Shown: positions 8,207-16,817 of the stretch, piece after piece
Position numbering within the stretch: position 1 is the first letter of the stretch
Layout: every line of letters starts with the position of its first letter
The notes under the pieces: model-generated
Seen by the model: the letters and a program-made list of their open reading frames with translations, nothing else
Told to the model about the DNA's origin: nothing
Databases searched by the model: none
Made by a program: the position numbers and the translations under genes
Source of the DNA: Sysuimicrobium calidum
GTDB taxonomy: Bacteria; Sysuimicrobiota; Sysuimicrobiia; Sysuimicrobiales; Sysuimicrobiaceae
Assembly: GCA_031459935.1 (NCBI GenBank)
Contig: JAVKHN010000013.1
Coordinates: 1 to 47,112 of the forward strand
Length of the DNA stretch: 47,112 nt
Direction: 5' to 3'

Positions 8207-8829
8207 AGTCCGTTCCGCGCTTTCTCCTCGTCACGGACCGGAGCCTGGTGGGGGGGGAGCGCCTGGGGGCTGTGATCCAGGCAGCGGTGCGGGGCGGGGT
8301 GGAGGCGGTCCAGGTGCGGGAGAAGGATCTCCCGGATGAGGCGCTGGAGAAGCTCGTCCGGCGCATCCGGGAGGCGGTGGGAGAGGGAGTGGTTCTCCTC
8401 CTCAACGATCGCCCCCACCTCGCGCACCGCTTGGGAGTGGGACTGCACCTTCCCGAAGGGAGCCGGAAGCCGGAGGGAAGCTGGCCCCTGTGGGGGCGAT
8501 CCGTGCACTCGCCCGAGGCGGCGGTGCGCGCGGGCCGGGAACACCCGGATTACCTCATTGCGGGCCCCGTGTACCCCACGGACTCCAAACCCGGCAGCCC
8601 TCCCCTGGGGCCGCAGGGGCTGGGTCAGATCGTGCGGGCAGCTGAAGGGATCCCTGTGCTCGCCATCGGCGGGATCAGGGCGGAGCGGGTCCCGGAGGTG
8701 ATGGGGGCGGGGGCGTGGGGCGTGGCGGTGCGGGGAGCGATCCTGCGGGCGGAGGACCCCGAGCGGGCCGCGCGGGAGATCCGGCGGATGCTGGAGGGTA
8801 TGCGAAAGGCTGTTTGCTCCTCCAAGTGA
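8203..8829 (+). CDS. thiE: Thiamine-phosphate synthase ThiE
   Basis: Joins the thiazole and pyrimidine precursors to thiamine phosphate. The 208-residue TIM-barrel protein has FLLVTDRSL at the start, the substrate motif VQVREKDL, LLNDRPHLAHRLGVGLHLPEG, GRSVHSPEAA, YLIAGPVYPTDSKPGS and VLAIGGIRAERV. The GTG start at 8203 is inside the stop codon of the ThiS-ThiG gene (GTGA overlap), so the two are translationally coupled. No THI (TPP) riboswitch was recognised upstream of the pair. Confidence 0.92.
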   Translation: MKSVPRFLLVTDRSLVGGERLGAVIQAAVRGGVEAVQVREKDLPDEALEKLVRRIREAVGEGVVLLLNDRPHLAHRLGVGLHLPEGSRKPEGSWPLWGRSVHSPEAAVRAGREHPDYLIAGPVYPTDSKPGSPPLGPQGLGQIVRAAEGIPVLAIGGIRAERVPEVMGAGAWGVAVRGAILRAEDPERAAREIRRMLEGMRKAVCSSK

Positions 8830-8917
8830 AGCAGATTTTTGGTGAGCGTGCCCATAGGCGTCTGTGGGCATGGATGTCGTAAGGTTGGGGTGAACATCCA
8901 GAAGTGAGGAGGTGAGT

Positions 8918-9694
8918 ATGCCGTACGAGGACATCCTGGTGGAGATCCCGGAAGCGCATGTGGGACTCATCCGGCTGAACCGTCCCGAGAAGCTGAACGC
9001 GCTGAGCAGTCGGCTGCTGGACGAGCTGGTGCGGGCTCTGGACGGCTTCGAGGCGGATCCGGAGATCCGGGTGGTGGTGATCACGGGAAACGACCGGGCC
9101 TTCGCCGCGGGCGCGGACATTCAGGAGTTCCAGGATATGACGGCCATAAAAATGCTCGGCGGACACCGCCCCCTGGCCTGGGAGCGGATCCGACGGTTCC
9201 CCAAGCCCCTCGTGGCCGCGGTGAGCGGGTACTGTCTGGGGGGCGGGTGTGAGCTCGCTATGCTGTGCGACCTCATCGTGGCCTCGGAGACCGCTCGGTT
9301 CGGGCAGCCGGAGGTGAATATCGGCATCATCCCCGGCGCGGGAGGCACCCAGCGGCTGCCGCGGGTCGTGGGCAAGTACCGGGCCATGGAGATGATCCTC
9401 ACAGGCCGGCACATCGGAGCGCAGGAGGCCCACGCGTGGGGCCTGGTGAACCGGGTGGCCTCTGTGGAGCGCTACCTGGAAGAGGCCATCGCCCTGGCGC
9501 GCGAGATCGCCTCGAAAGCTCCGATCGCGGTGCGGCTGGCGAAGGAGGCGGTTCTGCGCTCCATGGACACCACGGTGGAAGTGGGACTGGAGTATGAGCG
9601 GCGGTTGAGTGCCCTCGTGTTCGGCACGGAGGATCGGGAGGAAGGCGTGCGGGCCTTTCTGGAGAAGCGCAGGCCCGTCTTTCAGGGACGGTAG
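8918..9694 (+). CDS. Enoyl-CoA hydratase (crotonase family)
   Basis: Hydrates 2-enoyl-CoA to 3-hydroxyacyl-CoA. Crotonase signatures: LIRLNRPEKLNALS, the CoA/oxyanion motif FAAGADIQEF, GGGCELAMLCDLIVAS with the first catalytic Glu, and FGQPEVNIGIIPGAGGTQRLPR with the second. Length 258 aa is normal. ATG 8918 has a good AGGAGGT binding site; GTG 8912 is the alternative. It starts a run with 3-hydroxyacyl-CoA dehydrogenase (6 bp later) and glutaryl-CoA dehydrogenase, so it probably handles crotonyl-CoA released from glutaryl-CoA. Substrate is inferred from context. The 88-bp gap before it contains only a short GC-rich inverted repeat near 8849-8868 without a U-tract. Confidence 0.9.
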   Translation: MPYEDILVEIPEAHVGLIRLNRPEKLNALSSRLLDELVRALDGFEADPEIRVVVITGNDRAFAAGADIQEFQDMTAIKMLGGHRPLAWERIRRFPKPLVAAVSGYCLGGGCELAMLCDLIVASETARFGQPEVNIGIIPGAGGTQRLPRVVGKYRAMEMILTGRHIGAQEAHAWGLVNRVASVERYLEEAIALAREIASKAPIAVRLAKEAVLRSMDTTVEVGLEYERRLSALVFGTEDREEGVRAFLEKRRPVFQGR

Positions 9695-9700
9695 GAGGGG

Positions 9701-11314
9701 ATGGGCCACGGGATTCAAACGGTGGGCGTGTGCGGGGCCGGGACGATGGGCTCGGGGATCGCGCAGGTATGCGTCCTGGCGGGCTTCCGGGTGGTGCTGT
9801 ACGATGCGATCCCGCAGGCCCTGCCGCAGGCCCTGAAGCGCGTCCGCCGGGAGCTGGAGCGGGCGGTGGAACGGGGGCGGCTCGGGCGGGATGTCCAGGA
9901 GCAGGCCCTGGAGCGGATCGTCCCCACGGAGGCCCTGGAGGCCCTGAGTCCGTGCGACCTGGTGATCGAGGCTGCCCCGGAGGAGCTGCATCTGAAACAG
10001 GACCTGTTCCGCCGGCTCGCGGAGGTGTGCCCTGCGGCTCTCCTCGCCACCAACACCAGCTCCCTCTCGGTGACGGAGATCGCGGCCGCCGCCCGGCAAC
10101 CGGAGCGGGTGGCGGGGCTGCATTTCTTCAACCCTGCACCCGTGATGCGCCTGGTGGAGGTGGTGCAGGCCCTGCAGACCGCGCCGGAGACCGTGGAGCG
10201 GCTCGTGGCTTTCGCCCGGGATCTCGGGAAGACCCCTATTGTGGTGCGGGATCGCCCGGGCTTCGTGGTGAACCGGGTGAACCGGCCCTTCTATGGCGAG
10301 GCCATCCGGATGGTGGCAGAGGGCCTTGTGGACCCGGCTACCGTGGACCGCGCCCTCCGGGAGGCGGGGGGATTCCGCATGGGGCCGTTCGAGCTCATGG
10401 ACCTCGTGGGCATCGACGTGGGATACGCGGTCTCCCAGGCCCTCTACCACGCCTTCTTCGGCGAAAGCCGCTTCCGCCCCCACCCTCTCCAGCGGGAGAT
10501 GGTCCTCTCGGGGCGGCTGGGCCGCAAGACAGGCCGCGGGTTCTACACCTACGGAGAAGAGCGCGAGGCCCCACCGCCTCCCCTGCCGCTTCCGGAGCCG
10601 GCTCCCGGCCCCTACGCGGTGGCAGGCCGGTCGGAGCTGGCGGAGGAGCTGCGGCGCAGGCTGCAGGACCGGGGATACACCGTGGTAGAGGTTCCTGAGC
10701 CTCCCAGACGGCCTGTGGCGGCCCAAGCCGTCTTCGAGGCGGAGGTGGAAGATCGGGGTCGCAAGCGGGAGCTGCTGCAGGCCCTGGATGGCGTGCTCCC
10801 AGAGGACGCGGTGCTGCTGGTGGCGTGCACAAACGCCGCGAGCGCGGAGTGCGCCACCTGGGTGGGAAGGGCACATCGGCTCGCGGGGTACGTCACCCTT
10901 CCGCCCCTCGCGGACCGCAGGGTCCTGGAGTGGACCGTCCACGAGGACACGCAGATCGACCCCACGCCGTTCCTGGCTTCCTTGGGGCTTCCCCTGCTGC
11001 GGGCGGGGGATGCCCCGGGCGGGGTGTTCCCGCGGGTTCTGGCGACCCTGGTGAATGAGGCCGCGTTCGCGTGCGGGGAGGGTGTGGCGGCCCCAGAGGA
11101 CGTGGACACCGCCATGCGGTTGGGCGCAAACCACCCCTTCGGTCCCTTCGCGTGGGCGGAGCGGGTGGGAATCCGGCAGCTGGTGGGGATCCTGGAGGGC
11201 CTGCGGGCCTACTACGGGGAGGAACGGTATCGCACCGCGCCCCTGCTGCGGCGGGCGGCGTGGTTGGGACGCTGGCCGGGTGTGCAGGGGCGGGGCGAGG
11301 GATCAGGGAACTGA
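9701..11314 (+). CDS. 3-hydroxyacyl-CoA dehydrogenase, PaaC/PaaH type with two C-terminal domains
   Basis: NAD-dependent oxidation of 3-hydroxyacyl-CoA. The N-terminal Rossmann domain shows GVCGAGTMGSGIAQ (residues 8-21) and LVIEAAPEELHLKQ; the catalytic His is in LHFFNPAPVMRLVEVV; the first helical domain has DRPGFVVNRVNRPFYGEA and GRKTGRGFYTYGE. A linker and a second 3HCDH-like domain (RVLATLVNEAAFACGEGVA, MRLGANHPFGPFAWAERVG) make up 537 aa, the architecture of PaaC/PaaH-like enzymes. ATG 9701 has GGAGGGG just before it. The neighbours suggest 3-hydroxybutyryl-CoA or a 3-hydroxy-dicarboxyl-CoA as substrate. Confidence 0.9.
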   Translation: MGHGIQTVGVCGAGTMGSGIAQVCVLAGFRVVLYDAIPQALPQALKRVRRELERAVERGRLGRDVQEQALERIVPTEALEALSPCDLVIEAAPEELHLKQDLFRRLAEVCPAALLATNTSSLSVTEIAAAARQPERVAGLHFFNPAPVMRLVEVVQALQTAPETVERLVAFARDLGKTPIVVRDRPGFVVNRVNRPFYGEAIRMVAEGLVDPATVDRALREAGGFRMGPFELMDLVGIDVGYAVSQALYHAFFGESRFRPHPLQREMVLSGRLGRKTGRGFYTYGEEREAPPPPLPLPEPAPGPYAVAGRSELAEELRRRLQDRGYTVVEVPEPPRRPVAAQAVFEAEVEDRGRKRELLQALDGVLPEDAVLLVACTNAASAECATWVGRAHRLAGYVTLPPLADRRVLEWTVHEDTQIDPTPFLASLGLPLLRAGDAPGGVFPRVLATLVNEAAFACGEGVAAPEDVDTAMRLGANHPFGPFAWAERVGIRQLVGILEGLRAYYGEERYRTAPLLRRAAWLGRWPGVQGRGEGSGN

Positions 11315-11331
11315 GCGCGGGAGGGAGAGCC

Positions 11332-12522
11332 ATGGCGCAAGAGGTGGCGTACCGGGTGGCTTCGGACTTCTACGCGGTGGAAGAGCTCCTCACGGACGTC
11401 CAGCGGTCCGTGCGGGAAACGATGCGGCGGTTCGTGGACCGGGAGGTGCTGCCGCACATCGGGCGGTGGTGGCTGGAGGGGCACTTCCCCGTGGAGCTGG
11501 TCCCCCGGCTGGCGGAGCTGGGGGTGCTGGGCGCCAACCTGCCCGAGGCGTACGGGTGCGCGGGGCTCGACAGCATCTCCTACGGGATCATCATGCAGGA
11601 ACTGGAGCGGGGCGACAGCGGCCTTCGCTCCTTCGTGAGCGTGCAGGGCTCGCTGGTCATGTACCCCATCTACGCCTTCGGCAGCGAGGAGCAACGGCGG
11701 CATTACCTGCCCAAGCTCGCGAGGGGCGAGCTCATCGGGTGCTTCGGGCTCACGGAGCCCACGGCAGGAAGCGACCCCGCGGCCATGAACACCCGGGCCC
11801 GTCGCACCGCACGCGGCTGGGTGCTGTCGGGCACCAAGATGTGGATCACCAATGGCTCCATCGCCCACCTGGCCATCGTGTGGGCCAGGGACGAATCCGA
11901 TGCCGTGCGGGGGTTCATCGTGCCCACGGATCTCCCGGGTTTCTCCGCCCATGACATTCACACGAAGATCTCCATGCGGGCCTCGGTCACCAGCGAGCTG
12001 GTGCTGGAGGAGGTGGAGGTTCCGGAGGATCTGGCACTTCCGAATGGGGTAGGGCTCAGCAAGGCCTTGAGTTGCCTGACCCAGGCCCGGTACGGGATCG
12101 CGTGGGGAGCAGTAGGCGCCGCGGTAGCCTGCTTCGAGGAGGCCCTGGGATACGCGCAGGGTCGTATCGCCTTCGGGCGCCCCATCGCGGCCACCCAGAT
12201 CATCCAGGAACGACTCGTGGACATGCTCACCAAGATCACCACGAGCCAGCTGTTGGCCTACCGGCTGGGGCAGCTCAAGGACGCGGGCCGGATGCACTAC
12301 GCCCAGGTGTCCCTGGCGAAGCGGCACAACGTGCGGGCCGCACTGGAGGTGGCGCGGGATGCCCGCCTGATCCTCGGTGCCTACGGGATCACCGCGGAGT
12401 ACCACGCCATGCGGCACGCGGCGAACCTGGAGTCCGTGGACACCTACGAGGGCACCTACGACATCCACACCCTCATCGTGGGCCGCCAGATCACGGGACA
12501 GTCCGCCTTCGGCCGGGATTAG
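11332..12522 (+). CDS. gcdH: Glutaryl-CoA dehydrogenase
   Basis: FAD enzyme that oxidises and decarboxylates glutaryl-CoA to crotonyl-CoA, the exit step of anaerobic benzoate and of tryptophan/lysine breakdown. The 396-residue protein has the acyl-CoA dehydrogenase fold with GCFGLTEPTAGSDPAAM and KMWITNGSIAHLAIVWA. Features specific to this subgroup: SGLRSFVSVQGSLVMYPI in the glutaryl-binding region and ESVDTYEGTYDIHTLIVGR with the catalytic base Glu373. ATG 11332 follows GAGGGAGAG. It is 17 bp downstream of the hydroxyacyl-CoA dehydrogenase. The electron acceptor (ETF) is not encoded in the window. Confidence 0.93.
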   Translation: MAQEVAYRVASDFYAVEELLTDVQRSVRETMRRFVDREVLPHIGRWWLEGHFPVELVPRLAELGVLGANLPEAYGCAGLDSISYGIIMQELERGDSGLRSFVSVQGSLVMYPIYAFGSEEQRRHYLPKLARGELIGCFGLTEPTAGSDPAAMNTRARRTARGWVLSGTKMWITNGSIAHLAIVWARDESDAVRGFIVPTDLPGFSAHDIHTKISMRASVTSELVLEEVEVPEDLALPNGVGLSKALSCLTQARYGIAWGAVGAAVACFEEALGYAQGRIAFGRPIAATQIIQERLVDMLTKITTSQLLAYRLGQLKDAGRMHYAQVSLAKRHNVRAALEVARDARLILGAYGITAEYHAMRHAANLESVDTYEGTYDIHTLIVGRQITGQSAFGRD

Positions 12523-12526
12523 CCAC

Positions 12527-13510
12527 GTGGAGGACTTCGCCCCGCATTTCGAGGAGGTCGCTCCCGGCGTCCGGCGGCTCCGGGTCCCCGTCCCCTTCCC
12601 CACCCGATGGGTCAACGTGTACCTGGTGGGGGATGGTGCGGACGCGGTGCTGGTGGACACGGGATACCCGTTTCCCGAAGGGCGGCGCGTGCTCCAGGAG
12701 GCCCTGCGGCGAACCCGTTCCCGGCCGGGGGCCATCCTCATCACCCATGCCCACCCGGATCACTTCGGCATGGCCCTCGAGCTGCAGGAGCAGTTCGATT
12801 GTCCGGTGTGGATGGAGACCAGAGAGTGGGAGGTGACCTGGGCGTACCGTCCGGGGACGGAGGTCTGGCAGGAGGTAGCCCGGCAGTTCCTCCGGGCAGG
12901 GATGCCCGGGGAGAGGGTCCGTCAGACCGTGGAGAGCGGGCAGAAGGTCTGGGAGCCCGCGAAGCCACCGCGGGTGGACCGCCTCCTTCGCGAGGGAGAG
13001 ATCCTGCACCTGGGAAGAGGACGGTGGGAAGTGCTTCTCACGCCCGGGCACGCCCCGGCACACGTGTGCCTCTATGAGGGACGCACGGGCACCCTCCTCG
13101 CGGGAGACCACCTCCTTCCTCGCATCACCCCGAACATCGGGCTGTGGCCGCTGGCGGGCCCCGACCCCCTCGCGGATTTCCTCACCAGCCTGCGCGTGCT
13201 GCGGGAGCTGCCCGTGCGGCGGGTGCTCCCGGGCCACGGGGATCCCTACGAGGGATGTGCGGAACGCATCGAGGAGCTGGCAGCCCACCACGCATCCCGC
13301 TTGGAGGCCGTGGAGTCCGTGTTACGGGCAGAAGCCCGCACCGCCTACGAGGTACATCTGGCGCTCTTCGGAGCGGACCTGGATCCCCACAACGAGCGGT
13401 TCGGACTCGTGGAGGCCCTGGCTCACTTGGTGTACCTGGAGCGGCGGGGAAGGGTTCGGGCCCGGGAGGGGGATCCGGTTCGTTACGTCCTGAGCCGCGG
13501 AGGAGGCTGA
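12527..13510 (+). CDS. Metallo-beta-lactamase-fold hydrolase
   Basis: Zn hydrolase of the glyoxalase II / LACTB2-like group (327 aa). The metal motif is ILITHAHPDHFG; further ligands are LTPGHAPAHVCLY, GDHLLP and the late VLPGHGDPYEG. The C-terminal 80 residues (HHASRLEAVESVLR, ERFGLVEALAHLVYLERRGRVR) resemble the winged-helix tail seen in this group. The GTG at 12527 is 4 bp after the gcdH stop. The stop overlaps the next ATG by 1 bp. As the gene is embedded in acyl-CoA genes, an acyl-CoA thioesterase or lactone hydrolase role is possible, but the substrate is not readable from sequence. Confidence 0.82.
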   Translation: MEDFAPHFEEVAPGVRRLRVPVPFPTRWVNVYLVGDGADAVLVDTGYPFPEGRRVLQEALRRTRSRPGAILITHAHPDHFGMALELQEQFDCPVWMETREWEVTWAYRPGTEVWQEVARQFLRAGMPGERVRQTVESGQKVWEPAKPPRVDRLLREGEILHLGRGRWEVLLTPGHAPAHVCLYEGRTGTLLAGDHLLPRITPNIGLWPLAGPDPLADFLTSLRVLRELPVRRVLPGHGDPYEGCAERIEELAAHHASRLEAVESVLRAEARTAYEVHLALFGADLDPHNERFGLVEALAHLVYLERRGRVRAREGDPVRYVLSRGGG

Positions 13511-14163
13511 TGGAACACGAGATCATCGCCGTGATCGGCGGAACGGGCAGGGAAGGGTTCGGACTCGGGCTCCGGTGGGCCACCGCGGGCCTTCCCGTGA
13601 TCCTCGGCTCCCGCAGCCGCGAGCGGGCGGAGGAGGCTGTGCTTCGGGCCCGGAGCCTCCGACCCGAAGCGCCGATCTCCGGAGCCCTCAACCGGGAGGC
13701 CGCGGGAGCCGCCACGGTGGTGTTGCTGGCCATCCCCTTTGCAGCTCAGGAGGCCATCCTTTCGGACATCCGGGAGGCGGTGCGCGGGAAGGTGGTGGTG
13801 GACACCACCGTACCCCTCCGGCGACTCCGGCCTCCGGAGCTGGAGATCCCTCCAGCAGGCTCCGCGGCCCAGCAGGCGCAGCACCTCCTGCCGGAAGCCC
13901 GGGTGGTGGCTGCCTTCCACACCATCTCCGCGCATCGGCTCCAGCGGCTGGAAATCCCCCTGGAGGAGGACACCCTGGTCTGCGGGGACGACCCGGAGGC
14001 GAAGGAGACGGTGATCCACCTGAGCCGGAGGATCGGCCTGCGCGGACTGGACGCGGGAGGGCTGCACCAGGCCGCCACCCTGGAGCGCCTCGCGGCCCTG
14101 GTCCTTCAGCTCAACCAGCGCTACGGCAAAAAGGACATCGGGTTGCGGTTCGTGGGGCTATAG
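13510..14163 (+). CDS. F420-dependent NADP reductase-like protein
   Basis: A 217-residue Rossmann protein of the NADPH:F420 oxidoreductase family. It has VIGGTGREGFGLGLRWATAG followed by GSRSRERA for nucleotide binding, then VVLLAIPFAAQEAIL, VVDTTVPL, VVAAFHTISAHRL and LVCGDDPEAKE, the normal order for this family. ATG 13510 has a perfect AGGAGG (13501-13506) and overlaps the MBL hydrolase stop. If genuine, it moves hydride between NADPH and the deazaflavin F420. No F420 biosynthesis genes are in the window, so the cofactor is inferred from family. A plain NADP-binding protein is the alternative. Confidence 0.75.
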   Translation: MEHEIIAVIGGTGREGFGLGLRWATAGLPVILGSRSRERAEEAVLRARSLRPEAPISGALNREAAGAATVVLLAIPFAAQEAILSDIREAVRGKVVVDTTVPLRRLRPPELEIPPAGSAAQQAQHLLPEARVVAAFHTISAHRLQRLEIPLEEDTLVCGDDPEAKETVIHLSRRIGLRGLDAGGLHQAATLERLAALVLQLNQRYGKKDIGLRFVGL

Positions 14164-14248
14164 CTGATGCAGACGGAGAAGTGGACTTGGTACAGCCGGA
14201 GGATTGACGGGCCTCCTCCCCCTCGCTGCCATGGGTTGGAGGAGGGGG

Positions 14249-15841
14249 ATGGGCTCACCGAGGGCGTGGGACACAAACGGCGAGGAATTTAACCTCGCCG
14301 CCTTCCTGCTGGATCGGCACGTGCAGGAGGGACGGGGAGACCGGCCCGTCCTGTACTTCCAGGACAGGGCCGTTTCGTTCCGGCTTCTCCTCGAGCAGGC
14401 GAACCGGGTCGCTTCCGCTCTCCAGCGGCTCGGGGTGGAGCCCGAGGATCGGGTGCTCCTGGGTCTGGCGGATCGCCCCGAGTTCTACGCCGCCTACTTC
14501 GGGGCGTTGAAGATCGGAGCGGTTCCCGTACTGGTCAGTACCCTCGCGACCCCCGCTGACTATGCCTATTTCCTCCGGCACAGCCGGGCGAAGGTGACGG
14601 TGGTGGACGGGGCGGTGGCGGCCCGTCTGCGGTGCCTGCAGGATCGTCCTCCCTCCCTGCGGCACGTGGTGGTGGTGGGAGAGCCTGTAAGCCCGGAGAT
14701 CGCGTGGGAGGATCTCCTGAGCGGGGCTCCGCCGGAGCCGGAGCCTGTCTGCACCTCTCCGGACGACATGGCCTTCTGGATGTACAGCTCCGGGACCACG
14801 GGCCGGCCCAAGGCGGTGATCCACCTCCACCGCGACCCCCTGCACTTCATGCCCCCCCACTGCCGGGAAGTGGTGGAACTCGGACCTGAGGACAAGGTGT
14901 ACTCCACCTCCAAGCTGTACTTCTCCTACGGTCGCAACAACTCCCTGGACGGCCCCTTTCTCTGCGGAACCCAGGTGGTGCTGAATCCGGACCGGCCCGA
15001 GCCCGGGGCCGTGCTGGATCTGCTGGAGGCGCACCGGCCCACGGTCTTCTACAGCGTTCCCACCTTCTACGCGGCCCTATTGGATTATCTTCACCGCACG
15101 GGCCGACACCTGTCCCTCTCCTTCCTGCGGTGCTGCGTCTCCGCCGGCGAGCCCCTGCCGAAGCCGGTGTTCGATCGGTGGTGGGAGCGATTTCGTGTTC
15201 CCATTTTCGACGGGGTGGGATCCACGGAGGTAGGGGCCATCTACCTCTCGAACACCCCCCGCAGGCTCAAGCCCCCGAGCAGCGGGGTACTGCTTCCGGG
15301 GTTCGAAGGGAGGCTGATGGACGAGGAGGGCCGGGAGGTCTCTAGAGGAGCCGTGGGCATCCTGTGGGTGAAGAACGAAGGGGTCTTCGCAGGATACTGG
15401 AAGGATCACCGGAGGACCCGACAGGCCCTGCAGGGGGAGTGGTTCGTCACGGGGGATCTGTTCTCCGTGGACGACGAGGGATTTTACTGGTACATGGGCC
15501 GGGTGGACGACCTGCTCAAGCCCGGAGGCCTGTGGGTCTCCCCCCTGGAGGTGGAGGGGATTCTGCTGGAGCATCCTGCGGTGGCGGAGTGCGCGGTGGT
15601 GGGGGCGCCGGACGAGATGGGGCTGGAAAAGCCCATGGCCTTCGTGGTGCTCCGGGAAGGGTACGCACCATCCCGGAACTTGGAACTGGAGTTGCGGGAG
15701 TTCGTGCGGGCACGACTTGCCGGCTACAAGCATCCCCGCTGGTTCCGGTTCGTGCCGGAGCTCCCCCGGACCGCCACCGGGAAGCTGCTGCGTTACCGCC
15801 TGCGGGAGGCCCTCCGTCAGGAACGACGGGCCGCCTCCTGA
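14249..15841 (+). CDS. Benzoate-CoA ligase family protein
   Basis: AMP-forming aryl-CoA ligase (530 aa), activating benzoate, 4-hydroxybenzoate or a similar acid to its CoA thioester. The P-loop-like motif is MYSSGTTGRPKAVIHLHRD, whose VIHLHRD ending is characteristic of benzoate-CoA ligases. Other marks: FNLAAFLLDRHVQEGRGDRP at the N-terminus, KLYFSYGRNNSL, DGVGSTEVGAIYLSN, FVTGDLFSVDDEGFYWYMGRVDDLLKPGG, and the C-terminal catalytic lysine in RTATGKLLRYRLRE. ATG 14249 is preferred because GGAGGAGGGG precedes it; TTG 14204 extends the frame by 15 residues. The 3' end overlaps the convergent DUF364 gene by 25 bp. Confidence 0.9.
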   Translation: MGSPRAWDTNGEEFNLAAFLLDRHVQEGRGDRPVLYFQDRAVSFRLLLEQANRVASALQRLGVEPEDRVLLGLADRPEFYAAYFGALKIGAVPVLVSTLATPADYAYFLRHSRAKVTVVDGAVAARLRCLQDRPPSLRHVVVVGEPVSPEIAWEDLLSGAPPEPEPVCTSPDDMAFWMYSSGTTGRPKAVIHLHRDPLHFMPPHCREVVELGPEDKVYSTSKLYFSYGRNNSLDGPFLCGTQVVLNPDRPEPGAVLDLLEAHRPTVFYSVPTFYAALLDYLHRTGRHLSLSFLRCCVSAGEPLPKPVFDRWWERFRVPIFDGVGSTEVGAIYLSNTPRRLKPPSSGVLLPGFEGRLMDEEGREVSRGAVGILWVKNEGVFAGYWKDHRRTRQALQGEWFVTGDLFSVDDEGFYWYMGRVDDLLKPGGLWVSPLEVEGILLEHPAVAECAVVGAPDEMGLEKPMAFVVLREGYAPSRNLELELREFVRARLAGYKHPRWFRFVPELPRTATGKLLRYRLREALRQERRAAS

Positions 15842-16698
15842 GCGGGGAGCTTGCGGACCTCTCGCAGGGACAGGAGGAGCGGGGCCACATCCTCCCGGAC
15901 CAGGCAGACCTTCTCCGCGGCCTCCTGGAAGAAGTACCCGCTGCCGCCCTCGCCCACGATGCGCACCAGGCGCGGTCCGTCCAGCACCCGGATCCCGCCC
16001 AGGATGTGCACGCCCCGCTGGAAGAACGGCTCAGGCCAAGGGGAAGCCGTGGGGCCTGCCAGCACCACCCGGCGCGCCTGAGGGCAGGAATCGAGGAGTT
16101 CGTCCATCCCGCCTTCCACCAGGGCGGAGCCCGTGATGACCACCACCGTGGCCTCCCGGAGCACCTCCGCGGCGCTCTCCGGCGGCCGCCACAGGGAGCG
16201 TTCCGCCTCCCGCAGGGCTTCCGGGTGACGGTCCACCACCCACAGGGCTGATACCGTGCCCATTAGGCTCTTGATGAAGGGGGAGAACGCACCCACCAGG
16301 GCCACCCGGTCCTCGGGGGAGACTCCCGCGGCCTCAAGGGCATCGAGGCCCGGGATTCGCACGCCCCCGGGAACGCCGAAGCGGTCCATGGCGAGAGCGG
16401 AGAGGGCGTTCAGGGTGGCCACTCCCACCGCTCGCCGCAGCGCAACGGGCGAACGGGCGTCCGCAGCCAGGGTCCACGCGTCCCGGCCCACCAGGCGTCC
16501 CGCGGGGGGGGCGGAAGCCGCGGAGCGGGGGCAGCAGACGGTGTCCGCAAGCCCGCGCGGGGTAAACGCTACCCCCACGTGGCCCGTGTCGAGGGCCACC
16601 GCGGTGTAGAACACGCCCACGCGGGCGTCCTGGACGACCACCGGTTCGTCCCCCAGGCGTGCCGAAAGCGCCTTCAAGCAGGCCTCGATGAGCTGCAT
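15817..16698 (-). CDS. DUF364 / DUF4213 domain protein (putative metal-chelation fold)
   Basis: A 293-residue protein with an N-terminal DUF4213-like part (DARVGVFYTAVALDTGHVGVA; AVGVATLNALSALAMDRFG) and a C-terminal Rossmann-like DUF364 part (RVALVGAFSPFIKSL, VVDRHPEALREAE, VVVITGSALVEGGMDELL, VVLAGPTASPWPEPFF). Families of this type are described as putative heavy-metal chelation proteins; the biochemical role is unknown. ATG 16698 is chosen because GGAGGTGGAGC precedes it; the longer open frame upstream lacks a good start. It is convergent with the aryl-CoA ligase (25 bp overlap) and divergent from the ADP-forming synthetase. Its presence amid molybdenum and Fe-S enzymes might be relevant (inference). 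Confidence 0.75.
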   Translation of the reverse strand: MQLIEACLKALSARLGDEPVVVQDARVGVFYTAVALDTGHVGVAFTPRGLADTVCCPRSAASAPPAGRLVGRDAWTLAADARSPVALRRAVGVATLNALSALAMDRFGVPGGVRIPGLDALEAAGVSPEDRVALVGAFSPFIKSLMGTVSALWVVDRHPEALREAERSLWRPPESAAEVLREATVVVITGSALVEGGMDELLDSCPQARRVVLAGPTASPWPEPFFQRGVHILGGIRVLDGPRLVRIVGEGGSGYFFQEAAEKVCLVREDVAPLLLSLREVRKLPAQEAARRS

Positions 16699-16817
16699 GC
16701 TCCACCTCCCGCCGGACCTCTGCTTTCTTTGTACTCCACCGGGCCTGTGGTGTGCGAGGGCGGTGGGGGCATGTTGTAAAATGGGCACAATGATGCACTT
16801 GCAGGAGCAAACTTCTG

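Noticed and set aside
8849..8868. Inverted repeat GCCCATA...TGTGGGC after thiE as a terminator
   Set aside because: Stem has a G-T pair and no U-tract follows; support is too weak for a feature.
8675..11134. 819-codon minus-strand open frame opposite the hydratase and hydroxyacyl-CoA dehydrogenase genes
   Set aside because: Composition is His/Pro/Arg-rich with no recognisable domain; the opposite strand encodes two clear enzymes.
16699..16817. Promoter TAAAAT (16777-16782) for the ADP-forming synthetase
   Set aside because: No acceptable -35 at the right distance (GCGAGG); a promoter must exist in this divergent gap but cannot be pinned down.
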